Shown here: in pieces, positions 37,155-48,772 of the stretch
How the letters are laid out: the number at the start of each line of letters is the position of its first letter
How positions within the stretch are numbered: the stretch's first letter is position 1
DNA from: Forficula auricularia
Taxonomy: Eukaryota > Arthropoda > Insecta > Dermaptera > Forficulidae
Assembly: GCA_024734495.1 (NCBI GenBank)
Contig: JALMQS010000225.1
Span: 11,561,573-11,625,572 of the forward strand
DNA length: 64,000 nt
Reading direction: 5' to 3'
Made by a program: the position numbers and the translations under genes
Notes under the pieces: model-generated
Told to the model about the DNA's origin: nothing
The model's input: the letters and a program-made list of their open reading frames with translations, nothing else
Database searches by the model: none

Positions 37155-37287
37155 AATGGTTTGAATGCCCTGCATTTGGCAGCAAAAGACGGTCACAATG
37201 AAATAGTAACGGAACTTTTGAAAAGAGGCGCTTTGGTCGATTCTGCTACTAAAAAAGGAAACACATCCCTGCACATTGCCTCTCTTG
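37155..37287 (+). CDS. Ank2: Ankyrin-2-like gene, next internal exon
   Basis: A 133-nt exon, 44 codons plus one base. The acceptor is gtgtttttcag (ending 37154) and the donor is g|gtaagt (starting 37288). It starts in phase 0, matching the end of the 16778-16879 exon, and ends in phase 1. It encodes [36 protein letters not shown] and TSLHIASL. These are the second ankyrin repeat ([17 protein letters not shown]) and the start of the third ([13 protein letters not shown]). The split final codon beginning with G fits the Ala that normally follows in ankyrins. No frameshift or stop is present, so the gene looks intact here despite the repeat-packed introns. The following exon was sought in 37288-64000 and not seen, so the next intron is probably longer than 26.7 kb. 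Confidence 0.95.
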
Positions 37288-37959
37288 GTAAGTTATTTTT
37301 AACACTACATTAAATTGATGTTTATATATAGTTTGATAATAATTTTAATGTTTTTGGAAAGCGTTTTATGCCATTTTTTAAATTAAAAAAAATATCTATT
37401 AAATTCTTCATTTTTTATATTACAAGAATATTATAATACTTATTGTTTTGTTTCTTGTTAAATTGATATAAATAACTAGAAAAATATTCATCTTACAGCT
37501 TTTGTATTTGATGAAATCAAATTGAATTCAATGCACATTCCATTCCCTGACATCTTTTGGGAACAACTAGGTGCCCTCAACATCGGAAAATAACAAACTT
37601 GTTCTTATGGAGATAAAAATTTGAAAAAAAACCCAAATAAATAAGTAAAGTGAATTTTTCCTGCTCTCTATCTAATCACAATTTATATAAACAACCAAAA
37701 TGTTTTCAAAGAACATAAATAGAGTGGTATATAAAGCCGTATTCTTCTTACCATTTCATACCTCTTCTAACTGTTCAAGATCTCATAGATTTAAAAATTA
37801 TTGAATATTCTGGATTTTTTCACAAAAAGGTAAAAATATAAAATAGTCCCAGCTTAGAGGAGATCGATTTAAAAGTAAAAGAATTTGGAAAAACTTTCTT
37901 GAAATGAACCGTTCATTTTGAAATTAAAAAATATATCAAAATTTACTAATTTATCTCGT
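37288..37959. other. Start of next ankyrin intron, nothing recognised
   Basis: AT-rich sequence following the gtaagt donor, without repeat or coding signal. Confidence 0.6.
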
Positions 37960-38960
37960 ATGATAAGTTAAAATTTGTTTAATTATTATTAAAAAAAAAA
38001 TGGTCAGAGCATCAGTAATCAGAAACTGAGTTGCGATATCCCAGTTCTGCGTGATATTTAATCATGAAATTAATCATTTATCACTTTCGTCATTTGCTCT
38101 CAGTTCAAGTCAGGAATGACCCCACTGAATGACAAACTTATTTATCCAAAGGCCGCTATTATATATTTAATACTCCTATATTCGAGTCATCACCTAATTA
38201 AAAGCTTATACATTAAATTAAAATTTTTGGTTATTTGTTGAGACATTTTATTCTTTTTAGAATAAAATTATTATTTTTTTATATTTTTTATATATTTTAT
38301 AATTGTTTTATTCTACAATTATTTTGTTATTATTATCATTACTATTATTAATTAATTAATTTTTTAATTTGTGCTGCCCTCTATCATCAGGAAAAACTCT
38401 TTTTGGGAAAGGGTTATTCAGTAATTTTTTTAAAAATTAAAAAAAAATTTAGATAAAGCTGAACAAAAGATATCATTGCCTCAAAATAATGTTTTGTTCG
38501 AATGTATAGTATAAAATTAATATTTTTTTTTATATTCTTTATATATTTTACAATTATGTTTTATTACTATTATTATTATTAATATATTTTTTTAATTTGT
38601 GCTGCCCTCTATCATCAGAAAAAACTATTTTTGGGAAAGGGTTATTCAGTAATTTTTTTTAAATTTTCACAATAATTAGATTAAACTGAACAAAAGATAT
38701 CATTGCCTCAAAAGAATGTTTTGTTCGAATGGTTCTCTATTTTGCAGATACAGGACGGAAAAACACATGTAAAATATTGAAATTCTAATTTTTTTTATTT
38801 TTTAATATTAAAGAAATTAGTTAATTCCAATTTAAAATTAATTTCATTTCAAGAATTTCCTTAAAACATTTAAATTCTCTTGGATTCGATGATTGAAACG
38901 TTGCGTTGTTTTCATGTTAATTTTTATAATTATTTCAAATTAACAAAAATATTTATTATC
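37960..38960 (+). repeat. Repeat U, copy with internal 228-bp tandem duplication
   Basis: Begins near gtcagagcatcagtaatcag and runs through gtgctgccctctatcatc. The latter block occurs twice (38371 and 38599; 228 bp apart), each followed by a version of gggaaagggttattcag. Truncated at both ends relative to the copies at 24396 and 52415. Confidence 0.75.
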
Positions 38961-41218
38961 ACATACTCTTCTCATAGACCTTAATTATAACAATATATAA
39001 ATATAATGGCAATATAAAGAAAATACCTTAAAACGGGGTAACTTTGGGACACTTTTTCAGGTTTTTCATTACTCCTGTCAATATAATATATTACACTAGA
39101 TTGTTGAGACAATGGTGTTATATGAAATTAACTTTCCTTTTTTCAAAATAAGTACATGATTTTATGTGTGATTTTACTAAAATTTCAACTCGTAAGTGCT
39201 TAGATTTTGGACTTTCTAGTTCAAAAATGCAGATAACCAGAAAAAAATAAAACCATTTTAACGATTTTATGAGTAAAATAATTAAAACGTACGCCAATTT
39301 CTGATTTGAGAAATATAATCATCTTTATTTCCAAGCAAAAAGATAACAACACAAAAAGAAAAATCTGTTTATTTACAAGTTAGAGACCTCTCAAGACAGC
39401 ATTTCATTTCTGCTTTTCCAAAGTTCGTTACATTATTATATGAAGGACTATCAAATAATTTTAGCTGATCTACTAATATTTGACCTATAAGTTTTTATTA
39501 AAAATTCCTAGTTTAAGCATTTAGCTCAAATTATCGTTGACAAAATAAAAATTACCGAACAGTAAAATTCGCGGAAAGCATGCTGAAAGTTTCCGCTTGT
39601 TCCTCCGATTTCTATTTGCGTAAAAAGACAATGAGGGCCCAAGAGGGGGAAGCCGATGGTAGAGTGAAATAAAGTGCATAAAGTGAAGGTCGATCAGTTT
39701 GTCCATCTGTGGGTGTTGAATGATTAAAACTTGCCACAAGTAGAGCAATATTGCACGGGTTTGCATTTCGGAACATCTTGCATTCATCGAGGAATTGACA
39801 AGTGACAATTGGCTCCCAAGGACAAAACGCTCTCTATTATCTAGAAACAAATTTCAGTTGATAATGAGGAAACAATTGAATCCTTTTTACGAGTTTTCTT
39901 TCCATTACATCAATTGCGCCATGTTAATTAGAAAATCACTTATGGATATATCGGCGCCCTTTGGTAGCTTCTCATTATATAATTTATTATTCGGAATATT
40001 TCAATTTTACAAAAATCTAATTTTTCCATGTCTTGAAATAATAAAGTGTCAAGGTTGATGCCAAATCAATTAAAAGACTAGAACGATGCATATATAGCTT
40101 TGGAACTGGGTTTTAAAGCCTTCATCAGTAAGAATCAGCTTCTTCTGGTGATGTTTCAATTCTTTTTATAGTTGACAATTGACTGTCGCGCTCATAGAAG
40201 GCATAATGCAAATTAAATGTATTAAATCTTGCATAAAAATAAATTTTTGCTCATTGTGCTTTAAAATGTCGAAACGAGGAGAAAAATATTTGTCAACAAT
40301 GATTTTTTTTCTCTTTGTGTGTTTGAATTCCGATACCTACGATAACCCACGAATGAAAATTCAAAAAGTTCTTTTGTATCAATATATGGTACCTACTGAT
40401 TAGATTTTACAATATTTGGTCCAAAAGGCACAAAATATTTTTTGAATTATTCTATTTAGATTTTAAGAGGATGTTATAGTATAGCCATAAATGAACAATT
40501 TATATTTGAAGCCCTGAAGAAGTCGGCAAAATCGACGAAACGTTTGTTGATAAATAAAAAAGTCACACATAAAAACTTGTCCTTATTTTCCTATTATAAA
40601 CTTTCAAATTAATACAAATTATGGACGGAAATGATAATAATATTTATATTTAAGTTTATTAATCATTACCAGGCAGTTCTAGTGTACTGAATATTGAAAA
40701 AGTTCTCACTTTTTTATTATTTAATGTGCTGGTAAGCGATTCTATCATTAGAATCTGATCGATGAAAATAACTAAAAAGAGCACGGATAGAATAAACATT
40801 TCTCATACTTTAGAGGCAAATACAAGTTCTAACCTGTTTCAGACTATTTGAGATTAATTTCTTAATTTCTATTATTCTAGGAATGGCCTTTTGCGCTCTG
40901 ACCAAAACGATAATAATTGTTACGTATAGAGAGAGAATATTCAATTGTAATTCATTAAAGCAAATACTTTTGACTAAACACCTTTTAGTTCATCTTTATC
41001 GATTAATTTTTGTAATGCAATTTATAGATTTTAAATGAAAGTCATGGGACGAGGACATGTAAGTTAATTCACTTTTTAACCTCATAAAATCAAAGTATTT
41101 TCCACGAGATAGCTGAAGTGATTAGAATATTTCATATTCTTTAAATTTGCTAACGTTAAAAAGTTCCGTAAATTTTAAATTTTATATAACTTTAAATGAA
41201 TTAATTGTTTAGTATTTA
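38961..41218. other. Mostly unique sequence, with a tail motif at 40514-40542
   Basis: 39520-40060 is more GC-balanced than its surroundings and matched no repeat in the window. The longest open frame there (39521-39850, minus, 109 codons) has no recognisable domain. An aaacggggtaactttgggac phrase at 39030-39049 looks like a transposon end but has no partner. No ankyrin exon seen. Confidence 0.4.
40514..40542 (+). ncRNA. Hammerhead-like hairpin motif (GTCG/CGAC stem)
   Basis: CTGAAGA, extra A, stem GTCG/CGAC around gcaaaat, then GAAACG. It is followed by tttgttgataaataaaaaag, as in other tail copies. Same layout as 51413-51440 with a different stem. Confidence 0.55.
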
Positions 41219-41424
41219 ATTGAAAAGTTTTTGTTTTGCCGAGAGTAGCAGAGTTGTTGATTCACAAAGAGAAACAAAGAGGTTGTCCTCTGCTTGATAC
41301 AAGTAAATAAAAAATAAATGAATAATATATAACTATTTATATACAGAAATATAATTTTTGATATATATGTGTGTATGTTTATTTGCATCAAGCAGAGGAC
41401 AACCTCTTTGTTTCTCTTTGTGTA
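41219..41424. repeat. Inverted tail repeat (AAAGAGGTTGTCCTCTGC family), copy 2
   Basis: Left arm aattgaaaagtttttgtttt, gccgagagtagcagag, gaaacaaagaggttgtcctc, tgcttga. Right arm tcaagcagaggacaacctc and tttgtttctctttgtg (41389-41420). The family also occurs at 7773-8034 and 48336-48872. Confidence 0.7.
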
Positions 41425-41479
41425 TAGTATTTATTGAAAGTGTTTTTAAAATTTTACTAATTTTCATATATAACACGGA

Positions 41480-41552
41480 TGAAAATACTTTTGACATTTT
41501 GGAATTTGCGGCATGGGTCGCATCCACAGCATTCATGGACCGCTCGCCACTG
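41480..41552 (-). mobile_element. hAT-like element A, end fragment
   Basis: Ends GCATCCACAGCATTCATGGA then CCGCTCGCCACTG, the outer terminus of element A in reverse orientation (CAGTGGCGAGCGGTCC when complemented). The rest of the element is missing. Confidence 0.7.
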
Positions 41553-41914
41553 ATTTGAATACATGTGACATGTTTAAATATTAAATTATTGGCTTTTTTT
41601 GATTTAATCAAATAGTATATTAAAAATTTATTCAAATCAATTTTAATAATAATTTTTAAACTATAGTTTATTAATTTGTTTTACAACATTTATTCAATTT
41701 ATTAACATTTTATATTTATAAAATCATTTCATATACCAGTTCAGTTACTTCTGACCACTAAAGTGACTCTGTACTTATATTTATGAGTTTTATTAACAAA
41801 CTAGTGTTCTTGACAGGACAAAGAGAAAATTGTGGTTTAAGTTTAATTTTAAACAAAGACTGTGTGAATGTAATAAAATAAATAAAACTCAGTAAAGTTT
41901 CATTTACTCACTAT
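41553..41914. other. AT-rich sequence, nothing recognised
   Basis: No coding or repeat signal seen between the element A fragment and the foldback. Confidence 0.5.
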
Positions 41915-42535
41915 TAGTCCAAGAGCTGGTGACACATTTTGACTACGGATTTGACCCAACTAGAAATAATGCGTAATAGTACCGTCTATGATGGTTGTAC
42001 AAGGAATGGCCAGTCTGGCTGGCTGTAGAAGGTGGACCAGGTGCTGCGCATGGTGTGAGTGCGGTAAAAAATGCATATGTGTTAAAAAATATTTTTGACC
42101 CACAATGAAATTATAAAAATTATAATTTATAGTCAATTATAAACATAATATATTCACCCCAGACCATTTGAGTGGTGGGACGTGGAACCAGACCACCCAA
42201 AGTGTATTTTCACAACATGAAAAAAATAGCATGATTCTATTTATTTTCATGTTTTAAATATATACTTTGGTTGGTCTGGTTCCAAGTCCCACCTCAAATG
42301 GTCTGGGGTGAATATATTATGTTTATGATTGACTATAAATTATAATTTTTATAATTTCATTGTGGGTCAAAAATATTTTTTAACACATATTTATTTGCAT
42401 GCGCAGTACCTGGTCCACCATCTACAGCCAGCCAGACTGGCCATTCCTTGTACAACTATCATAGACGGTACTATTACGCATTATTTCTAGTTGGGTCAAA
42501 TCCGTAGTCAAAATGTGTCACCAGCTCTTGGACTA
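41915..42535. mobile_element. Foldback MITE, 621 bp (TAGTCCAAGAGC ends)
   Basis: Nearly the whole element is one inverted repeat. TAGTCCAAGAGCTGGTGACA at 41915 is complementary to the right end at 42535. The arms of about 300 bp include tggccagtctggctggctgt and ccccagaccatttgag, and a central palindrome lies around 42220-42260. Noncoding. TAT flanks both sides but is too short to prove a target duplication. Confidence 0.85.
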
Positions 42536-42540
42536 TATTA

Positions 42541-43165
42541 ATTTAAAGCCATATTAAATAAAAATGAAACAAATACAGAATGGCAGTCCTCCTGGAAGAA
42601 TACAGCTCTAAATAAAGACAAGCATCTATACAACATACAGCCTAATATACCAAAAAGACCATGGTTTGATGACATCAAGTTGTTTAGAAAAATAACTGTT
42701 CAACTAATTAGGCTGAGAATAGGCCCATATGCACAGAATAGGTCTTCGAGAGAATCCTTTTTGTTCTTGTGATGGATCCACGATTGGGGATATCAACCAC
42801 TTTTACTTGGGATGCGCAAACAATGTCAACAAAATTGAACGCTTTTATACAACAATCCAAAGAAAAGTAGAACTTCCAACAAATATGACAATTCTTCTTT
42901 CTTATTTAAACCGCAACGATGACTTAAATCGATATATTCTTAGATACATAATTTCTTTAGGAAAAATTAATTAATTATATTTATTCTAATTTAACATAAT
43001 TTTGTTTAATTGCAAAAACAGTAGAAATGTAATTTGAAAAAAAATCTTATGTACCTAATTAACATTATAATTATATAAAATGTTGTAAAAATATGTATTT
43101 TATGTATCACTGACCAAATGTTCTAACGGACAAGATCAATTTTAAATAAATAAAAAAAAATTTAA
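42541..43165 (+). pseudogene. Jockey-like LINE 3' end, truncated
   Basis: Plus-strand reading gives WQSSWKNTALNKDKHLYNIQ, PKRPWFDDIKLFRKITVQL, IRLRIGPYAQNR. After a frameshift, from 42729 it reads MHRIGLRENPFCSCDGST and INHFYLGC. The C-x-C-x9-H-x4-C cluster (residues 12, 14, 24, 29 of that frame) after RLRIG is the classical C-terminus of jockey/CR1-type LINE ORF2. A stop at 42972-42974 is followed by an AT-rich 3' UTR ending in an aataaataaaaaaaaa tail. 5' truncated, with one frameshift. Confidence 0.8.
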
Positions 43166-43346
43166 CCACTTCAAGTTTGACTGAAAAATAGAATCCCATC
43201 ATATTTCAGTCATTATTATATGTTAGTAAAAAAATCTAGTCAACATCGCGAAATATCGTATTAGAATATTTTACATAATTGAGCTGTTAATTTTAAAAAT
43301 GCAAAAAAGATTTCTTATTAATTTGTCTAATTTCCAAAAATATCTA
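42886..43346 (+). repeat. Direct repeat, first copy (LINE end plus flank)
   Basis: About 460 bp running from the LINE 3' end (gacaattcttctttcttatt) through attaatttgtctaatt. It is repeated almost exactly at 46343-46800. Each copy is followed by a hAT-like A terminus (43350 and 46811). Confidence 0.85.
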
Positions 43347-43349
43347 TAC

Positions 43350-43400
43350 CAGTGGCGGATGGTGTCTTTTCAACCGGGGGATTCTGTTCACAAAAAAATA
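43350..43400 (-). mobile_element. hAT-like element A, end fragment
   Basis: CAGTGGCGGATGGTGTCTTT then CAACCGGGGGAT matches the left terminus of element A in its 46811 orientation. It stops after about 50 bp, where repeat U follows. Confidence 0.65.
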
Positions 43401-46330
43401 GGCAGTATGCTAAATCGAAAAATAGAAATACTTAGTCCAAAATTCTGAATAAAAAAAACTAAACATTAAATATAATAATATTTTAAAATTATATAATATT
43501 TAAAAATAACATAACATAAATATATATTTAACAACTCCAAAAAAATAATTAAAAGTTTACTTAAAAAAAAATGTTTATAAGAGTATACTTATCTAAAATA
43601 AAATAATTTATTTATTTATTATTATTTTTAACCGACTTCAAAAAAGGAGGAGGTTCTCTATTCGACTGATTTTTTTTGTGTCCATGTTACCTGATATCTT
43701 CGCCAATTGTGAACCGATTTTGATAATTTTTTTTGCATTGGGTTCAGTATAGTATCCGATTGTTCCCCCTTTTTTTCATTGATATTGAACCATTTTTGAT
43801 ATGTTTGTTCACCCATAACTTCTTTGTTTATGAACCGATTTTGATGATTCTTTCTGCGTTTGGATCAGTATCGCTCCAAGATAGTCAAGATATCTAAGTA
43901 TTTATTTATTTATTTATTTTATATATGTTCGGCGAGAACTTTTTGCCACGTGGACCGATTTCGATTATTCTTTTTTTATTGGAAAGGGGTTACCTTAGGG
44001 GTGGTCCCATATTAATTTGGTAATGTTCTGATGATATGATCAATGACGAAATAACGTAAATCTCCAATTCTTATGAGCAAATAATCGAAATTATAATAAA
44101 TAAAATCTTTTATAAAAAAATCTTGAAACATTCATTTAAAATCCACAAACGTTTCGAGAGAATTTCTCTATTTATGAATTGAATTTTATTACGATTTTCT
44201 GATTTATTCGCCCGACGCTTTCTCTTAAGAGATGCATGCAAGGTATTATATTAAGTCACTATTAGTAACATCACTAAAAAGTGAAAAATAAAAATAATTT
44301 TTATAAAAATAAAAATAAAACCGAATTCAAAAAAATTAAATTCAACAAATAAAATAATAATAACTCAAAAATAAAATAAAATACACTCAAAGGTATAATT
44401 TAATTATCTAATTTAGATACAACTAAACGACGAAATATTATCATGAAATCACTTTTTGAAGTTGGTGCCAAACAAACTATATAAGCGAGCGTACTCGCCA
44501 AACGTACTAAGTAAGATCCGCCGAGTTCGATTCATAAAATATATATGTTTGGCACCGACTTCAAAAATGATTTCATGTTAATATTTCGTCGATTATTTGT
44601 GACTAAATTTTATAATTATTTTATACCTTTTAGTGTATTTTATTTTATGATATTACATGTGGGGAATAACAGTGGGGCGATCTTGATGGACCAAAAGTTG
44701 TAGGCGGCTAAATATGAAAATATTTTACATACATATAGAAAATAATTTACTGAAGATTGAAATCTATAGATTGAAAAATAATAATATATTATATTACAAA
44801 ATCAGTCAACATACTTCAGACAGCCATTGATACCTAATACGTATGCTTATCACTTCTGTCATGTGGTCTTAAGCACAAAACCGAATTATTTGTTAATTTA
44901 AAATTATTATGAAAATTCAACACACAACACAACGTTTCAATCATCGAATAGGCGATCGAAGGGAAGTGAAATGTTTTAAGGAAATTCTTAAAATGAAATA
45001 AAATTCTAAATTAAAATTAACTCATTTCATTATTATAAAAAAAAAAAAAATAGATCTTCAATATTTTACATGTGTTTTTCCGTCCTGTATCAGAAAAATA
45101 GAGAACGATTCAAACAAAACATTCTTGTGAGACAATGATTTCTTTTGTTCAGCTATATCTAAATTTCTTGAAATTTTTTTTGAAAAACCTTTTCCCCAAA
45201 AGAGTTTTTCCTGATCATAGAGGGCAGCACAAATTAAAATAAAGAAAATAAATTAATAATAATAATAAAATCAAAAAATAATAAAATAATTTACTTAATG
45301 TAGAATTAACATAGGAAATTATTTATCATATTATTTAACTTTCTCGGCAAAAAAAAATCTTGAAAATTTTTCGAAAAATTACTGAAAACCCCTTCCCCAA
45401 AAGAGTTTTTCCTGATGATAGAGGGCAGCACAAATTCAAATAATATAAATAAATTAATAAGAATAAGAATATTAATAAAATAATTGTAGAATAAAACATA
45501 ATTATAAAATATATAAAAAATATAAAAAAATTAATAATTTATACTAAAAAGAATAAAATGTCTCAATAAATAACCAAAAATTTTTATTTAATGTATAAGC
45601 TTTTAATTAAGTGATGACTCGAATAGAGGAGTATTAAATATATAATACCGGCCTTTGGATAAAGAAATTTGTCATTCAGTGGGGTCATTCCTGACTTGAA
45701 CTGAGAGCAAATGATGAAAGTGATAAATGATTAATTTCATGATTAAATATCACGCAGTGCTGGGATATCGCAACTCAGTTTCTGATTACTGATGCTCTGA
45801 CCATTTTTTTTAAATAATAATTAAACGATACCCTAATTTTTTGAATTAAATGAATAAATTTTCATTTATATTTTAATTTTCAATTCATTCATAAATCAAA
45901 TCTCTACTTATTTCATCATTAAAATAATTACAAATTTATTTGCTTATTTCTGTAATTCAGATTACAAATATAATCTTTGTTAAATAGAAAATATCACTAT
46001 ATTTATAAAGTAAATCTCCGTAACATTTGTATTAGTAAAATTTAGGAGGCTGCAAAAATATCTAAATTTATTTAAGAGGTCGCAAATACTAAAAAGTTAT
46101 CATTAGTCACATTCTTATTCACTTTTCACTATCTTGGCCAAAATCACGATAGAAATGACATCTATTCTAGATAAATAGAATTAATATGCCAGTGAAAATC
46201 GTCCCCCAACATCTATCAACACACAGTTATCTGTGAACAACAACTTTTCTCCCATAAGAATATGTTTCTTATTCACCAGCGGCGAGCCCCACTACTGGTT
46301 GCTAATTTTTCTAATAATAAATGTAACTCC
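43384..46330 (-). repeat. Repeat U, reverse copy hosting element P copy 3
   Basis: Reverse-complement of repeat U (ttaggaggctgcaaaaat at the right end; gtcattcagtggggtcattc in the middle). It is interrupted by element P and includes an internal partial duplication near 45190-45430, where the cagcacaaatt block occurs twice. Much of 44222-46250 matches 52418-54240 at very high identity in the opposite direction. Confidence 0.75.
43628..44648 (+). mobile_element. Element P, copy 3 (loop inverted)
   Basis: Starts TTTTTAACCGACTTCAAAAA, GGAGGAGGTTCTC and ends in the terminal palindrome (about 44280-44645). The loop (44473-44547) reads actatataagcgagcgta on the plus strand, whereas copy 1, in the same orientation, reads catataccttttatgaatcg. 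The loop is therefore flipped relative to the arms. The right-arm sequence at 32204-32217 (ttattatttttgatatt) is an empty site for this insertion. Confidence 0.85.
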
Positions 46331-46342
46331 ACAAAATATGAC

Positions 46343-46800
46343 AAAATATGACAATTCTTCTTTCTTATTTAAACCGCAACGATGACTTAAATCGATATAT
46401 TCTTAGATATACATAATTTCTTTAGGAAAAATTAATTAATTATATTTATTCTAATTTAACATAATTTTGTTTAATTGCAAAAACAGTAGAAATGTAATTT
46501 GAAAAAAAATCTTATGTACCTAATTAACATTATAATTATATAAAATGTTGTAAAAATATGTATTTTATGTATCACTGACCAAATGTTCTAACGGACAAGA
46601 TCAATTTTAAATAAATAAAAAAAATTTAACCACTTCAAGTTTGACTGAAAAATAGAATCCCATCATATTTCAGTCATTATTATTTGTTAGTAAAAAAATC
46701 TAGTCAACATCGCGAAATATCTTATTAGAATATTTTACATAATTGAGCTGTTAATTTTAAAAATGCAAAAAAGATTTCTTATTAATTTGTCTAATTATAT
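46343..46800 (+). repeat. Direct repeat, second copy (LINE end plus flank)
   Basis: Near-identical to 42886-43346; begins inside the LINE coding end, so it carries only the last codons of that open frame. It ends in an AT dinucleotide run before the element A terminus at 46811. Confidence 0.85.
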
Positions 46801-46810
46801 ATATATATAT

Positions 46811-47854
46811 CAGTAGCGGTTGGTGAATTTTCAACCAGGGGATGCTGTCCAAAAAAGTACGTTAATTTTTTGAAATGTCATTTTATTCTTCGCTTTTTTT
46901 TGGAAATTTCATGGAATACGGCATCATTTTTTTTATTTTTCAAATTTAACATTAAATTTTTTAAAGTATATTTGAGGACCTTTGCTTCAAACGGATACTG
47001 TTTTATGTGAGTGAGGGTAGGACTCAGATATTACATTTTTTGACTTTAACTCCGCAATCCCTGTGATGGAAATCGACCATCTTCCATATTGAATCGGCCT
47101 GTCCTATAAGAAATACTTAAATTTCTTCTAATTCTATTGCTATAAGCAAGCTATGACTTCTCTATAGCACTCTTAGTTATTTCTGATCTTATATATTGAG
47201 AGTTTTTAGAAATGGATTAGTCCATAGATTCACGAATCATCTTTATTTATTCCTTAATTCTATTATTTCTATTTTAATAGTTCCTCAGCGAGAACAATTT
47301 TTATTTGTCTAAATCTCGTCTCAAATTGTCTTTGACATGCTTGAACTGGAAGATATACCAGGCAGGGACTTCAAACCTTCTATCAGCACCCTTTTCTGAA
47401 AAGTCATTCATTTTAATTGCCGCTTGAAACTATGCAACACTTTTATTTCATTTTGAGAACCAATATATATTACTTTTCAAAGCAAAAAATCTTATTTATA
47501 GAAATATTTGAAATAAGGTATAATAATTTGAAAATTTTCTCCTGAAATTTTGAAGTCGACCTTTTATATTTATGAAAATACTTTAAGGGCCAGTTGTATG
47601 TCGGTTGGTAAACTCTTTTTAAACGTTGCCAAAGGGTAAATCCTTAGAATTCACCTTGTGCCCGATGGGATGACCAATCAGATGAAAGTGCCTGTCATCT
47701 GATTGGCCATCACGCCGGGCACAAGGTGAATTCTAAGGATTTACCCTTTGTCACAGTTTAAAAAGAGTTTACCAACCGACATACAACTGGCCCTAAATGT
47801 TTTAAATTTTATGGATGCGCTGCATCCACAGCATTCGTGGACCGCACGTCACTA
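46811..47854 (-). mobile_element. hAT-like element A, copy 3 (hosts a MITE)
   Basis: Starts CAGTAGCGGTTGGTGAATTT and ends GGACCGCACGTCACTA, the family termini with one or two changes. It carries the TAA-flanked MITE at 47587-47793. An empty site for element P copy 2 is readable at 46863-46877. Confidence 0.8.
47587..47793. mobile_element. PIF/Harbinger-type MITE (GGGCCRGTTGTATGTCG), copy 1
   Basis: Almost perfect inverted repeat of 207 bp starting GGGCCAGTTGTATGTCGG and ending in its complement. TAA target duplications lie at 47584-47586 and 47794-47796. The arms share ccaatcagatg with the copy at 61025. Noncoding. Confidence 0.9.
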
Positions 47855-48249
47855 ATGTATACCTACCTATATTATATATATATTTTCTTTTATAAGATCC
47901 AGAAATTAATGAGATTGGTGTGGATTCTACGGATATAATTTTCTTTTCCATTTCCGAATCTCAAAAGCAAAGAAAGGGCTTCTGTTTTGCCATTTCCCTA
48001 GCAAGCACTCTCTTCTCCAAGGGATTACAGATATCCTGCTTGGTGCCATGGGCTTTTTTCTTTTATTGGCGCGATGGGAATTATTTATTATATTGTTGGA
48101 TGGCAACAAAGCGAATATTTAAAAAGATAGATGTGATAGAAATAAATGAGATTGTCCTCTGATTGATGGAAAAAAATCGTTAATGGTTTATGTGGCAAGC
48201 TTGCTATAACAACAAAACGAATTTACTATATCCAATCGGGTAATTCCCC
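47855..48249. other. Short unassigned stretch
   Basis: Overlapping open frames at 47920-48162 (plus) and 47927-48109 (minus) are in slightly more GC-rich sequence but show no known domain. Confidence 0.4.
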
Positions 48250-48735
48250 TCATGAGAAATAACAGATTAAATATTGATGATGAAGGTCAAACCTTCAAAT
48301 TTATAGTCTAAAACAAATAAATTAAATATATATAAACAACTCTGTTACTCACAAAGAGAAACAAAGAGGTTGTCCTCTAAAGTTTAAAGCGATGTTGGTT
48401 TATAGCGAAACATATTAAACACAGGAATTATTTAACGGATTATAGTGGTTGTCCTTTGCTTGATGCAAATAAATATACACAGATATATATCGAAATTATT
48501 TATCTGTATATATATTATTTATTTGTTTGAGACTATAGTTTCGAAGACTTGGTCTTCATCATCAGTCTCTTTTAATTATAAATATTATTTTTCATGGGGT
48601 CAATATCGTATGGATATTGAAAATTTTCGATCTTTACTTAGCTGGGAGCCAGATAAAATTAAAAAAATGATGAAGGCTAATTCTTCGAAACTATAGCCTC
48701 AAACAAATAAATAATATATATACAGATATATAATT

Positions 48736-48772
<37 letters not shown>

